Assembly: GCF_034044715.1 (NCBI RefSeq)
Contig: NZ_JAXCLW010000001.1
Span: 248,001-312,000 of the forward strand
Direction: 5' to 3'
From: Dongia_B soli
Lineage (GTDB): Bacteria; Pseudomonadota; Alphaproteobacteria; Dongiales; Dongiaceae
Length of the DNA stretch: 64,000 nucleotides
The translations under genes and the position numbers were made by a program. The stretch's first letter is position 1. Each line of letters opens with the position of its first letter. Of this stretch, positions 18,058-26,835 are shown one piece after another. The notes beneath the pieces are model-generated. The model ran no database searches. It saw only the letters and a list, made by a program, of their open reading frames with translations, and was not told where the DNA came from.

Positions 18058-18531
18058 AATTGTTTTTAATTAAAACGGGGCAGCCGGAGATGGTTCCGCT
18101 CAAGCCGTTCGATGGAAATCACCAATTCGGCATAAGGACCTCTGGTCGGGCGCGTCATCTCATTCCATCAAGTCATGGCTCGGCCTGGATCGGCTGGACG
18201 CGAAGAAGTCCAAGAGAAGCTAACCCATGGGAAAAACGACGCCCTGGCATCTTTTGGTCCCTCAGAATATGGTCGCAAAAGCCCTGTGCCGCGTTGCAGC
18301 ATTCCTCCGCATCATATCCAACTGACAATTAAGCGACGTGTCACGCTTTGCCGAAACTTTTAACTTCATCGAAAGCCGGTTTCGACCGAGCCATAAGAGC
18401 ATATGCTCAGGGGAGCGACAGACGCACCACCCGGCCGCGTCAGTCGGTGTCTTTCGCGCTTTCCCTAAGTCTGCGTGCTTTTGCTCGAGTGCCATCGGTT
18501 GTCGCTCGATAATCGTGACCAGGGGATGTGA
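18058..18531. other. 474-bp intergenic region with 12-bp palindrome
   Basis: No convincing gene; short ORFs here have neither ribosome sites nor family motifs. The perfect palindrome GAGCATATGCTC lies at 18397-18408, about 124 bp upstream of the acyl-CoA dehydrogenase start. It is a candidate operator or promoter-proximal element for the acyl-CoA dehydrogenase/ABC operon. A GGGGATGTGA ribosome-site-like stretch directly precedes ATG 18532. Confidence 0.4.
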
Positions 18532-19701
18532 ATGGATCTTGAACTATCGCCGCAGGAAAAAGCTCTTTCTGTGAAAGCCCGCGACTTCTGCGATCAAGTG
18601 CTCATTCCGCTTGAGCTGGCGGTCGATGAGCATGGCGAATTGCCGATGGATCGGCGCGCCGCTGTTCGCCAGCAAGTGCGCGATTGGGGTTTCGCCGGCA
18701 TCAATCACAGCAAGGAAGATGGCGGCCTCGGGCTGACGATGCTGGAGCAAACCGTCATCGAGGAACAACTTGGACGGGTCACCAATGGCCTGTGGAGCTG
18801 CGTCTGGCGGCCACCGGTTAGCCTCAAATTCGGCACCGAAGCACAGAAGCGCGCCTATCTCCAACCCGCTTGCCATGGCGAGCGTCGCGGCTGCTTCGCC
18901 ATCACCGAAGAAAATGCCGGCTCCGATCCTCGGCAGGTTGAAATGAGCGCGACGCGCAAGGGCGATCGCTGGGTGTTGAACGGGGAAAAGTGGTTCGTCA
19001 CATCCTACAATGCGTCGGATTTTATCATCGCGCACGCCCATGTCGATGGCGACCCCGATAAGCCAACCCTGTTTCTGGTTGACAAGCCGGCGGCCGGTTT
19101 GGTGCATCTCCGCTCGCCGAAATTCATGCATAACTTTGCCTTCGATCACGCCGAGCTGCGTTTTGAGAATGTCGAACTCGGCGCCGATAAGGTGCTGGGC
19201 GAGATCGGGCAAGGCTTCGAGCTGACCAAGGATTGGTTCGTGGAAGCGCGCTTGCAGATCGCCTCGCACACCGTCGGCGCTGCCATTCGGGCCGCCGAGA
19301 TCGCCAACGACTATGCCGCCAATCGCGTCCAATTCGGCCGGCCGATCCGCGATTTCCAGGCGATCGATTTCATGCTGGCAGATATGGCGGTGGAAATATT
19401 CGCCGCGAAGACCATGCTTTACCGCGTTGCCTGGGAGATCGACCGGAAGCTCGACCGGAAACTGGTCCACGCCCGTGCCAGCGCCTTGAAGCTGTATTGT
19501 TCGGAAATGGCAGGCCGGGTGATCGATAAGGCTTTGCAGATTCTGGGGGGCCGCGGATATATGCGGGAAAACCCGGTGGAACGCCTATACCGCGATATCC
19601 GCGTCGACCGGATCTGGGAGGGCACATCAGAAATCCAGCGTTTGGTCATCGCCGGACAGATTCGCAAGCGCGGTTTCGAGACTTACGCCGGATGGGTGTG
19701 A
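18532..19701 (+). CDS. acyl-CoA dehydrogenase
   Basis: FAD enzyme of 389 residues that introduces a 2,3 double bond into an acyl-CoA and passes electrons to ETF. Evidence: the N-terminal helical domain ending GGLGLTMLEQTVIEE; the FAD-binding segments CFAITEENAGSDPRQVEM and KWFVTSYN; the C-terminal helical domain with VGAAIRAAEIANDYAANRVQFG; and YRDIRVDRIWEGTSEIQ, which carries the usual catalytic Glu. Chain-length specificity is not evident. It is the first gene of a transcript with a polyamine-type ABC importer, 1 nt before the first permease. The transported ligand may therefore be an organic acid or amine degraded through a CoA ester, rather than a polyamine. Confidence 0.92.
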   Translation: MDLELSPQEKALSVKARDFCDQVLIPLELAVDEHGELPMDRRAAVRQQVRDWGFAGINHSKEDGGLGLTMLEQTVIEEQLGRVTNGLWSCVWRPPVSLKFGTEAQKRAYLQPACHGERRGCFAITEENAGSDPRQVEMSATRKGDRWVLNGEKWFVTSYNASDFIIAHAHVDGDPDKPTLFLVDKPAAGLVHLRSPKFMHNFAFDHAELRFENVELGADKVLGEIGQGFELTKDWFVEARLQIASHTVGAAIRAAEIANDYAANRVQFGRPIRDFQAIDFMLADMAVEIFAAKTMLYRVAWEIDRKLDRKLVHARASALKLYCSEMAGRVIDKALQILGGRGYMRENPVERLYRDIRVDRIWEGTSEIQRLVIAGQIRKRGFETYAGWV

Positions 19702-19702
19702 C

Positions 19703-20536
19703 GTGCGGGGTGACCGTCTTAACGCCCTCCTCCTGATCCTTCCGGCGACCGCTTTTCTTCTACTATGGTTCGTCGCGCCGCTTTGCCGCCTGCTGTCACT
19801 GGCCTTCACCGGAGAGGCAGGCGGCGCCGAAAGCCTATGGACCCTGCTCTCCAGCAATGTCTATCAGCGGGTGCTGATCAATACCCTCCTGGTCGCCACC
19901 ATTGTCACGCTGCTGACGCTCGTTCTCGCTTGGCCAGTCGCTTATGTGCTGACGCGCCTTAAAGGCATCGGTTTCATGCTGATGCTGTACGGCGTGCTGT
20001 TTCCCTTCTGGATATCGGTCCTGGTCCGCACCTTCTCCTGGATGCTGCTGCTGGAACGCAATGGGCCGATCAATCGTTTGCTGATGGGGCTCGGCGTCAC
20101 CAATCAGCCACTCGCCTTGTTGTTCAACGAAACCGGTGTCCTGATCGGCATGACGCATGTGCTCCTTCCCTATGCGGTCCTGCCGCTGTTCTCGGCGATG
20201 AATCGCATCGACCGGCGGCTGCTACAGGCGAGCGACGGCCTCGGGGCCGCGCCATTCGATACCTTTCGTCGGGTTTATCTGCCACTCAGCCTGCCCGGCC
20301 TCTTCGGCGGCGGCACCTTCGTCTTTCTGCTGTGTCTTGGATTCTTTATCACCCCGGCGCTGTTGGGTGGGGCGAACGCCATGACGTTGTCGATGCTGAT
20401 TTCCAGCTTCGTCACCGACCGCCTCGCCTGGTCGCTCGCTGCCGCTGGCTCCATCATCCTGCTGGCAATCGTTCTCGTCCTGATGGGACTGGCTATGCGG
20501 CTTCTGCCGCTCGACAAGGGCATGTTTGCGAAATGA
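19703..20536 (+). CDS. ABC transporter permease, spermidine/putrescine type (PotB-like)
   Basis: A 277-residue inner-membrane permease with about six helices. The GTG start at 19703 follows the dehydrogenase stop by 1 nt. The EAA-type coupling loop is visible as ASDGLGAAPFDTFRRVYLPL near residues 170-195. The N-terminal helix and the SWMLLLERNGPINRLLMGLG segment are typical of the PotB group. It pairs with the next permease, whose ATG overlaps its TGA (ATGA). Confidence 0.88.
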   Translation: MRGDRLNALLLILPATAFLLLWFVAPLCRLLSLAFTGEAGGAESLWTLLSSNVYQRVLINTLLVATIVTLLTLVLAWPVAYVLTRLKGIGFMLMLYGVLFPFWISVLVRTFSWMLLLERNGPINRLLMGLGVTNQPLALLFNETGVLIGMTHVLLPYAVLPLFSAMNRIDRRLLQASDGLGAAPFDTFRRVYLPLSLPGLFGGGTFVFLLCLGFFITPALLGGANAMTLSMLISSFVTDRLAWSLAAAGSIILLAIVLVLMGLAMRLLPLDKGMFAK

Positions 20537-21333
20537 GCCAGTTATCTCCCCGGCTGCGATGGATCGCTTATGCCGGCGCTAATCTCGTGATTGCGTTTCT
20601 GGTCCTGCCGATCCTGGCGGTCATTCCGACATCGTTCAATCAGGCCAGCTTCATTACGATCCCGCCAACCGCATGGTCGTGGCGCTGGTATGAAGCGTTT
20701 TTCCGGGATACCGAATGGCAGAGCGCCCTCTGGGTCAGCGTTCAGGTCGCTGTGCTCGCGACGCTGATTGCCTTGATTGCCGGTACGCCGGCCGCGATCG
20801 GATTGCAGCGCCTGCCACAACGGCTGCGGGCTGTGATGACAGGTCTTTTCCTGGCGCCGATGATCGTGCCGGTCATCGTCAGCGCCGTCGCCATCTATCG
20901 AACCGCACTCGATATTGGCCTGAATGGCACACGGATCGGCATGGCGCTCAGCCACGCTGCTCTCGCCTTGCCTTTCGTCGTCATTAATATCGGCATCTCG
21001 CTGCGTGGCGTCGATTCACGCTGGCTGCAGGCGGCAGCCGGGCTCGGCGCCACCCCCTGGACCATCTTCCGCACCATCACCCTGCCCAATATCAGGCCGG
21101 GCCTGGTGGGCGGCGCTGTCTTCGCCTTCATCACTTCCTTCGATGAAGTCGTCATTGCCGTCTTCATGGCTGGCTATGGCGCGAAGACCTTGCCGGTCAA
21201 GATCTGGGAATCGATCCGCCTCGAATTCACGCCGGTCGTGGCCGTCGCGGCGACGCTGATGATTCTCCTCGCCGGGATCCTATTCATCCTCGCCCGAGTG
21301 ATCGGCGCCAAGCGCAATGGAGTAACGGTATGA
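20533..21333 (+). CDS. ABC transporter permease, spermidine/putrescine type (PotC-like)
   Basis: A 266-residue permease. ATG 20533 overlaps the preceding stop by 4 nt, which fixes the start even though the frame stays open further upstream. It has about six helices, FNQASFITIPPTAWSWRWYE after TM1 (the PotC-type periplasmic loop), and the EAA loop AAAGLGATPWTIFRTITLPN. Its own stop overlaps the ATPase start (ATGA). It acts as a heterodimer with the PotB-like protein. Confidence 0.9.
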   Translation: MSQLSPRLRWIAYAGANLVIAFLVLPILAVIPTSFNQASFITIPPTAWSWRWYEAFFRDTEWQSALWVSVQVAVLATLIALIAGTPAAIGLQRLPQRLRAVMTGLFLAPMIVPVIVSAVAIYRTALDIGLNGTRIGMALSHAALALPFVVINIGISLRGVDSRWLQAAAGLGATPWTIFRTITLPNIRPGLVGGAVFAFITSFDEVVIAVFMAGYGAKTLPVKIWESIRLEFTPVVAVAATLMILLAGILFILARVIGAKRNGVTV

Positions 21334-22397
21334 GTGGCATTGGCCAGGCTTTGCGTTTCGATGGCGCCACCAAGTCGTATGGAGAGATGGTTGCCCTGCA
21401 GCCGACCGACCTCTCCGTCGAAGCGGGCGAATTCCTGACCCTGCTCGGCCCCTCCGGTTCCGGCAAGACCACATTGCTCAATCTTATTGCCGGTTATGCC
21501 GAGCCGAGCGGCGGCAGCCTGTGGATCGGCTCACGCGATGTCACACGCCTCCCCGCCCGGCATCGCAATATAGGCATGGTCTTTCAAAGCTACGCCTTGT
21601 TTCCGCATATGACGGTCGCCGAAAATGTCGGCTATGGTCTGACCGTTCGCCGCCGGCCGGCAGCGGAAATTGCCCGGCGTGTCGAGGCTGCCCTGCAATT
21701 GGTGGAGCTTGCCGGCTATGGCGCCCGGCCGATCCAGAATCTCTCAGGGGGCCAGCAGCAGCGGGTCGCTTTGGCGCGGGCCCTGGTCATCGAGCCGGAT
21801 GTCCTGCTGATGGATGAGCCGCTGGGCGCGCTTGATCGGCAGCTTCGCCGCAACGTACAGCTTGAACTGCGCCGGCTGCATGAAGAACACCGCCGGACCA
21901 CTCTCTATGTCACGCATGATCAGGAGGAAGCCTTGATCCTGTCGGACCGGGTGGCGGTCATGCGCAACGGCCGCATTGAGCAGATAGGCAAGGTTGCCGA
22001 CCTTTACGCCAATCCCGCGAACAGCTTTGTCGCCAGCTTCATCGGTGAATCAAATCTGCTGGAGGCCCGGCTCGTATCGCAAGAGGCCGGTCGGGCAGAG
22101 GTTGAAGTGCCGGCCTTGCGCCGGCATGTCTCGGCGCTCGCCCCCGCGCGGCTCACGCCAGGCGAAACCACCCGCCTATTAATGCGACCGGAACATCTGT
22201 TTCTGGATGACGCCGGTCCCGTTGAAGCCATGGTGATGGAAGTCGTCTATCTCGGTGAGTTGACGGCGCTCCGGCTAGAATTGCCGGCGGGCGAACGGTT
22301 ATGGCTACGCCAACTAACCGGAGAAACGGTCGCGCGCGGTGCAACAATTCACGTGAACTGGCAGGACGAGCATCTACGCGTCGTGCCGATAGCCTAA
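21330..22397 (+). CDS. ABC transporter ATPase, spermidine/putrescine type (PotA-like)
   Basis: A 355-residue ATP-binding subunit. The N-terminal ATPase domain has Walker A GPSGSGKTTLLN (about 40-50), the Q-loop MVFQSYALFPHMTV, the signature LSGGQQQRVALARAL and Walker B LLMDEPLGALD. A TOBE domain follows (about 270-355). It drives the permease pair encoded immediately upstream. Paralogues carry iron, thiamine, phosphonate or polyamines; the SBP neighbour favours an organic cation or related ligand. Confidence 0.92.
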   Translation: MSGIGQALRFDGATKSYGEMVALQPTDLSVEAGEFLTLLGPSGSGKTTLLNLIAGYAEPSGGSLWIGSRDVTRLPARHRNIGMVFQSYALFPHMTVAENVGYGLTVRRRPAAEIARRVEAALQLVELAGYGARPIQNLSGGQQQRVALARALVIEPDVLLMDEPLGALDRQLRRNVQLELRRLHEEHRRTTLYVTHDQEEALILSDRVAVMRNGRIEQIGKVADLYANPANSFVASFIGESNLLEARLVSQEAGRAEVEVPALRRHVSALAPARLTPGETTRLLMRPEHLFLDDAGPVEAMVMEVVYLGELTALRLELPAGERLWLRQLTGETVARGATIHVNWQDEHLRVVPIA

Positions 22398-22428
22398 TAA
22401 CCGACAATTTCAAGAATGGGAGGAAGCC

Positions 22429-23484
22429 ATGCAGAGGCGTGATTTTTTGTTGGCGGGGTTAGGGGCAGGTGCGGCACTCGGTCTGGCCGGGCTGCCGAAA
22501 TGGGCGAGAGCTGATCGGCCTTTCACCTTTACATCTTGGGGCGGTGCTTTGTCGGCATCCGAGAAGTCATCCTTCATGGATCCGTTTGCCGCGATGAAAG
22601 GCATAACCATCAACAACACCTCGCCGACGGAGACCGCCAAGATCAAGGCCATGGTCCAGGCCGGCAACGTGGAATGGGATCTGGTCGATGTTGGCGGCCG
22701 GACCGTCTGGCAAGGTGCGCGCGACGGTTTCCTGGATGTCCTGGACATGAACAAGATTCCGAATGCCAAAACACTCCCGTCCCAATTCGTGGCCTCCCAC
22801 GGAATCGCCACCTCCACCGGCGCGACCATCTTCGCCTGGTCGACCAAAGCTTTCCCAGCGGATGCCGGGCCGCAATCCTGGGCTGATTTCTGGGATGTAA
22901 AACGCTTCCCCGGTCCGCGAGGTCTCTACAAATATTTCTACTATAATTACGAAGCAGCCATGCTCGCGGCCGGCGTGAAGCGGGACGAGGTGTTTCCCGT
23001 GACGAAGGAAAAGGCTGAGATGGCCTTGGCCAAAGTCAAAGAACTCAAACCGAACGTCTCGGTCTGGTGGGGATCAGGCGCGCAGCCGCCGCAGTTGCTG
23101 TCGACGGGAGAGCTCGCTTTGTCGTCCGCTTGGAGCGGACGCGTCCTTGCCGCCACCGCCGAAGGCGCCCCTATCGGCTATACCTATAATGACGGTATTG
23201 CCTGGGCGAATTGGTGGGTGATTCCAAAAGGTACGCCCTATCGTGACGTGGCTCATGAACTCATCAATTATGCTCTGGAGGTTGAACCACAAAGCAAGCT
23301 TCTCTCACTTAAGACTTACGGGCCGGTTTTAGCCGATGCTGCCGCTAAAGCCGATGCAGACACGCAGAAAATCCTCGTGATGGCCCCCGAAAATATCAAG
23401 AACATGCTCATCCTGAATGAGGAAGAAGCCGAGAAATACTCTCGCGATTACGAGGAGAGCTGGAACCAGCTCATGCTGGGATAA
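22429..23484 (+). CDS. ABC transporter substrate-binding protein, PotD-like
   Basis: A 351-residue periplasmic receptor of the extracellular solute-binding family 1/PotD group. ATG 22429 is preceded by GGGAGGA. The leader MQRRDFLLAGLGAGAALGLA ends near WARA and has one double-arginine with FL, resembling a Tat signal. The mature start RPFTFTSWGGALSASEKSSF and WDLVDVGGRTVWQGARDGFL match polyamine-type receptors. Encoded last in the acyl-CoA dehydrogenase/ABC operon. Confidence 0.9.
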   Translation: MQRRDFLLAGLGAGAALGLAGLPKWARADRPFTFTSWGGALSASEKSSFMDPFAAMKGITINNTSPTETAKIKAMVQAGNVEWDLVDVGGRTVWQGARDGFLDVLDMNKIPNAKTLPSQFVASHGIATSTGATIFAWSTKAFPADAGPQSWADFWDVKRFPGPRGLYKYFYYNYEAAMLAAGVKRDEVFPVTKEKAEMALAKVKELKPNVSVWWGSGAQPPQLLSTGELALSSAWSGRVLAATAEGAPIGYTYNDGIAWANWWVIPKGTPYRDVAHELINYALEVEPQSKLLSLKTYGPVLADAAAKADADTQKILVMAPENIKNMLILNEEEAEKYSRDYEESWNQLMLG

Positions 23485-24311
23485 AAGCCCGCTTGATACG
23501 CTACGGTCCTCGCGTGGCAACAAAAGGCCGCGCGAGGTCCTAGCCGCGTTAGACGCAATTTATAGAATTGGGCACGCTGATCGAGCGAACCACACCTTGA
23601 GCTAGGATATGAAGCATCGGCAAGAGGTGGCGCGGTCCACGGCATCCTCTTTTTAGCGTTGCTCGATCGAAATATAATGTCATCCCTCCCTGTATTTGGT
23701 CCTCTGCGAGAACCTTTTCATGCTCGACGCCGAACGAGCCGGCACCTGCGCTTTCCGTTTGAACAGCGGGTTGCACTGGTTCAACCGTCAGCTAGCCAGG
23801 GAGCTGACGGGCTTATGAGCCTTGGTCATATGGGTGTGTGAGATAACAAAATTTTCCAGCCGGACTGTAGTCGAGATATGGCCGGAAAATTCTTAAAAGC
23901 GTCTATTAGAGTGACGGCGTCCACATTTAATTGACTTTGATTGCCAGGCCATCGTCGTTATTCTCGGCGCTCTTATTACGAGATATAATTTTTTAGCTGC
24001 TGTTGAGCTACTTTTAATCGCATGCAAATTTCTTGCGGCCCTGCTCAGCGGTTTTTCATCATCCCGTCACCAACGCCCGACGATAATCCTTGTAGGACAG
24101 GGACATCTTTCGTTTCCGGGCGGAGCGAACGTGGTTTCCGGGATGGCTTCCTATTTGCAAGCCTCTATATTCCAGTTAGAGTTACTACACCATAGGTCGA
24201 AGATTACCATTGGGGGTTCGTTGAGTTCCATCGACAGGCGGCAAGACAGGGATGCGAGAGGGATGGCTTGCATGCTCAGGCGGTTCGGTAGCGCACAGAT
24301 GGGGGTGACTC
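23485..24311. other. 827-bp gene-poor region upstream of LuxR-type gene
   Basis: No ORF here has a ribosome site or a recognisable domain. The right two thirds are more AT-rich than the surroundings. Two inverted repeats occur: the 9-bp hairpin at 23785-23810, and ATTTTCCAGCC/GGCCGGAAAAT (23851-23861 with 23880-23890, one mismatch, 18-nt spacer). The second might be an operator for the LuxR-type protein encoded at 24312. No tRNA was recognised. Confidence 0.5.
23785..23810. terminator. possible terminator hairpin after PotD-like operon
   Basis: CCGTCAGCT and AGCTGACGG form a perfect 9-bp stem with an 8-nt loop, 300 bp after the stop of the binding protein. No T-run follows (GCTTATG), so termination is a guess; it could also be a regulatory palindrome. 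Confidence 0.4.
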
Positions 24312-25478
24312 ATGCGTAGCGTCCTGTTCAAGCGCGATTTGATAGAGGTCCCGGAACGCCAGGAAGATCAGCAAAATCATGCCGCTGGGAGCGATGACAG
24401 CGGGGACTTGCTGAGCAGTCTATATGATGTGACCGGCGCGCCGCAGAATTGGATGCGTTTTCTCGGTCATGTCACGCCTTTATTGCATGGCAAAGTGGCG
24501 ACGATCGCGACCTTCGCATCCGGCGACGAAGCGGACCATCTTCATGCCTTTCACCTTCAGGCGGGCGAAAGCACTCAGCCGGCGGCAGATGCCGATGGTA
24601 AGGCCGATATGCCGGTAGCATCGAAAGAGAATTCGATGCGGTCTGCCTTGCCGATCGCGACGCTTCAGCACCTTCTGACGCTGGAAACGCCTTCAGTCAC
24701 GGCGATGTCAATCGACCAGCCTTGCTTGTTCCACGACCTGGGCATGACGCAGGCCCTTATCGGGCTCTGCAGTCGTCATGACGGCGCGTTGCGCTACATT
24801 GCTGTTGGCTGCCGGCATGAACCCGGTTTTTCCATGGCTGATGAACTTCAGCTCCAGCCGCTGCTGCCGCATATCGCCCGAAGCCTTCATCTCCACCTTC
24901 TGATCGACCGTCTCTCTGCCGGCGTGAACACTGCGGCGACGCTGCTCGATCGCCTTCCGCTCGGGATCATTTTCTTCGACGAACATGCGACATGCTTGTC
25001 CATGAACGAAAACGCGCGGCGTGCCGTTAATGAAGCCAGATCCTTGCTGCGGCATATGCAGACCTATATCTTGTCACGCGCCAAGACAGGACGCCCTGGC
25101 GGAAAGGGGACGCGACCTCACGTCTTGACGCTGCCGCCCAATATGGGCGAACAACATTTCTTCTTACTGACCTGGGATATTTTGGCCGAAGGCCAAGACC
25201 GGATGCACACGGTTTTCTTCATTTTGAGCCCCGACCAAAAGGTGCAGATCGACGATCAGGCGCTTTGCCGGTTATTCCGTTTGACTGCTGCCGAAGCGCG
25301 GGTCGCGGGATTAATCGCGAACGGGACACATTTGGATGATATCGCCGAGCAGCTCGATGTCAGCCTGAACACTGTGCGGACTCACCTCAGACACATATTT
25401 GAAAAAACCGGCGTCGAACGCCAAGCAGATCTGGTGCATCTGTTGCTTCGCGCGCTCGTCGCTATTCGCGCCCCCTAG
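24312..25478 (+). CDS. LuxR-family helix-turn-helix transcriptional regulator
   Basis: A 388-residue regulator. ATG 24312 follows GGGGG by about 6 nt. The N-terminal 300 residues match no domain I can name with certainty; FDEHATCLSMNENARRAV resembles a PAS-like segment. The C-terminus is a clear LuxR/GerE HTH: LTAAEARVAGLIANG, then LDDIAEQLDVSLNTVRTHLR, then HIFEKTGVERQADLV. There is no receiver domain and no autoinducer-binding motif, so it is an orphan regulator. It follows the polyamine-type operon after a long spacer and could control either neighbour. Target and ligand unknown. Confidence 0.85.
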   Translation: MRSVLFKRDLIEVPERQEDQQNHAAGSDDSGDLLSSLYDVTGAPQNWMRFLGHVTPLLHGKVATIATFASGDEADHLHAFHLQAGESTQPAADADGKADMPVASKENSMRSALPIATLQHLLTLETPSVTAMSIDQPCLFHDLGMTQALIGLCSRHDGALRYIAVGCRHEPGFSMADELQLQPLLPHIARSLHLHLLIDRLSAGVNTAATLLDRLPLGIIFFDEHATCLSMNENARRAVNEARSLLRHMQTYILSRAKTGRPGGKGTRPHVLTLPPNMGEQHFFLLTWDILAEGQDRMHTVFFILSPDQKVQIDDQALCRLFRLTAAEARVAGLIANGTHLDDIAEQLDVSLNTVRTHLRHIFEKTGVERQADLVHLLLRALVAIRAP

Positions 25479-25998
25479 CCATTCAGACGCTAGCGCACGC
25501 AGTTGTCGCTGGCCGACTCCCAGAAAACCGGCAGTCAGCAAGCTCTGCTGGCTTCTTATCTGCCGTGGATTCCGATTCCGGCTAAGGACCGTCGCCTGTC
25601 CATGCAACGCTTACGCAGCGCTGTATCCTCTTTATCCCAAGGGGAACCAGGAGCATCACGCCGGGACGGTCATGGCATTTAACATCCCCTTGCACTCCCG
25701 AACCCCGGACGTCTTCATCGAAAGCTATAGTCTCCCTTCCGATCGGCGGCGAAAACACCTGCCCGATCGCCCATATCGGCCGCGCGCACCGCAAATTGCC
25801 ATGATCAAATCGGAAGATGCTTCAAGTAAGAAGCGATAATGCAAATTTCTATTACCTCATTTGTTTGAGTGATGACGCATCTCTTCGATTGATGGTTTCA
25901 TACTCGGGTCGCTGAGCCATAGAAGCCGCAGGATAAAAACGGCGGCTCATCGTACAGCCGGCCTGCGTCGTGCTGGCTTCGTAAATCGGGAGGAGACC
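25479..25998. other. 520-bp spacer with one weak small ORF
   Basis: No recognised gene. A 55-codon ORF at 25672-25839 (+) begins MAFNIPLHSRTPDVF and ends in a basic SSKKR tail. It resembles the N-terminal leader of short proteobacterial DUF1127-like proteins only loosely, and its ribosome site is poor (GGGACGG), so it is not called. The last 150 bp are AT-richer and probably hold the promoter of the secreted protein at 25999, whose Shine-Dalgarno GGGAGGAG is strong. Confidence 0.4.
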
Positions 25999-26376
25999 AT
26001 GACGAAGCTTTTAATCGGAGCGTCGGCACTGGCACTGGGTGTGTTGGGCGCGTCGGGGGCCTCGGGGAATCCGAAGAATGTGTTTTCGGATGATAACAAC
26101 ACCGTGGTCAACAGCACCGCGCATGCTTTCGGCGATGTGTATAGTGAATCCTACAACGGCCGAAACGATGGGGTTTCCTATCAAAGCCTGAGCGCGACCA
26201 CCGTCGACCTCGATCTCGCCGGTTTGGCTATCCCTGTCTTTTCCGGCAATGCGGCGACCGGTGACGTCCGCGACAATTCGGGCGCAGCCAATGTCTCCAC
26301 GACTTCCGGCACGGCGAGCATTCCGCATCAGGCAATATCGGGGGCAGCGGTCGGCGAGGTGAATCTCGGGCAATGA
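25999..26376 (+). CDS. small secreted protein of unknown function
   Basis: A 125-residue protein with an excellent ribosome site (GGGAGGAG 6 nt before ATG). A Sec signal peptide (MTKLLIGASALALGVLGASG, cut near ASG at 21-23) leads to a mature chain of about 100 residues. That chain is rich in Asn, Ser, Ala, Gly, Asp and Thr, has no cysteine and is strongly acidic. It includes DDNNTVVNSTAHAFGDVYSE and GNAATGDVRDNSGAANVST. The alternating small/polar composition suggests beta-structure or a repeat-like surface protein. No family recognised. It is monocistronic, bordered by hairpins. Confidence 0.65.
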   Translation: MTKLLIGASALALGVLGASGASGNPKNVFSDDNNTVVNSTAHAFGDVYSESYNGRNDGVSYQSLSATTVDLDLAGLAIPVFSGNAATGDVRDNSGAANVSTTSGTASIPHQAISGAAVGEVNLGQ

Positions 26377-26421
26377 ACGAGCCCAGCACAATCTGACCTC
26401 GCGGAGGTTCCGGCGAGCTGT

Positions 26422-26444
26422 CGGCAGGTTTCGACCGCCTGCCG
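26422..26444. terminator. GC hairpin downstream of small secreted protein
   Basis: CGGCAGG and CCTGCCG (26422-26428 and 26438-26444) form a 7-bp stem with a 9-nt loop. It starts 46 bp after the stop of the 125-residue secreted protein. No T-run follows, so it is a probable transcript end but not a canonical intrinsic terminator. Confidence 0.45.
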
Positions 26445-26478
26445 GCCGAGGTGGGACGATCACGAGATCGATCCCGCG

Positions 26479-26561
26479 GTGGTACTCATGCATCTGGCTT
26501 CCAGCATCCGCAATGGCATACCCCCAAGGGCCAGGATGCCGCGCCAGGTCATGAGTACCAC
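26479..26561. repeat. 83-nt long imperfect hairpin, possible ncRNA or MITE-like element
   Basis: The ends GTGGTACTCATG (26479-26490) and CATGAGTACCAC (26550-26561) are perfect 12-bp inverted repeats. Inside them are further nested pairs: CTGGC with GCCAG (494-498/543-547), GCATCC with GGATGC (504-509/534-539), and TGGC with GCCA (514-517/530-533). These give about 27 base pairs and a 12-nt apical loop. The surrounding 459 bp contain no gene I can support. No flanking target duplication is obvious. It could be a structured small RNA, the end of a longer transcript, or a miniature transposable element. Confidence 0.6.
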
Positions 26562-26835
26562 GTCGCCGGCTTCCTCCTCTTTTGCGAGGCACGCGATGAT
26601 CGTTAGAGATTCGATCATGGCGCTTGGGCGAAAGTACGATCTCCCAATGCTGTGATTCCAGATCCGTCAAACGGTCTTTGCATCCGGCGCTCTCATTCAC
26701 GAGCACGTGTCTGCGTGAAACTGCCTTTGTGCAAAAGCGTTCACATCTCGAGCGGTCGGAAGCGGTGCGGCGAGCTGTCGCGCTATTCTGCAGGCCGCAA
26801 TAATCTGACATGGAGCCGGTACGAGGGAGCTGCCT

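Noticed and set aside
25672..25839. Plus-strand 55-residue ORF (MAFNIPLHSRTPDVF start)
   Set aside because: It could be a small protein, but the ribosome site is weak and no family is certain, so it is only mentioned in the spacer entry.
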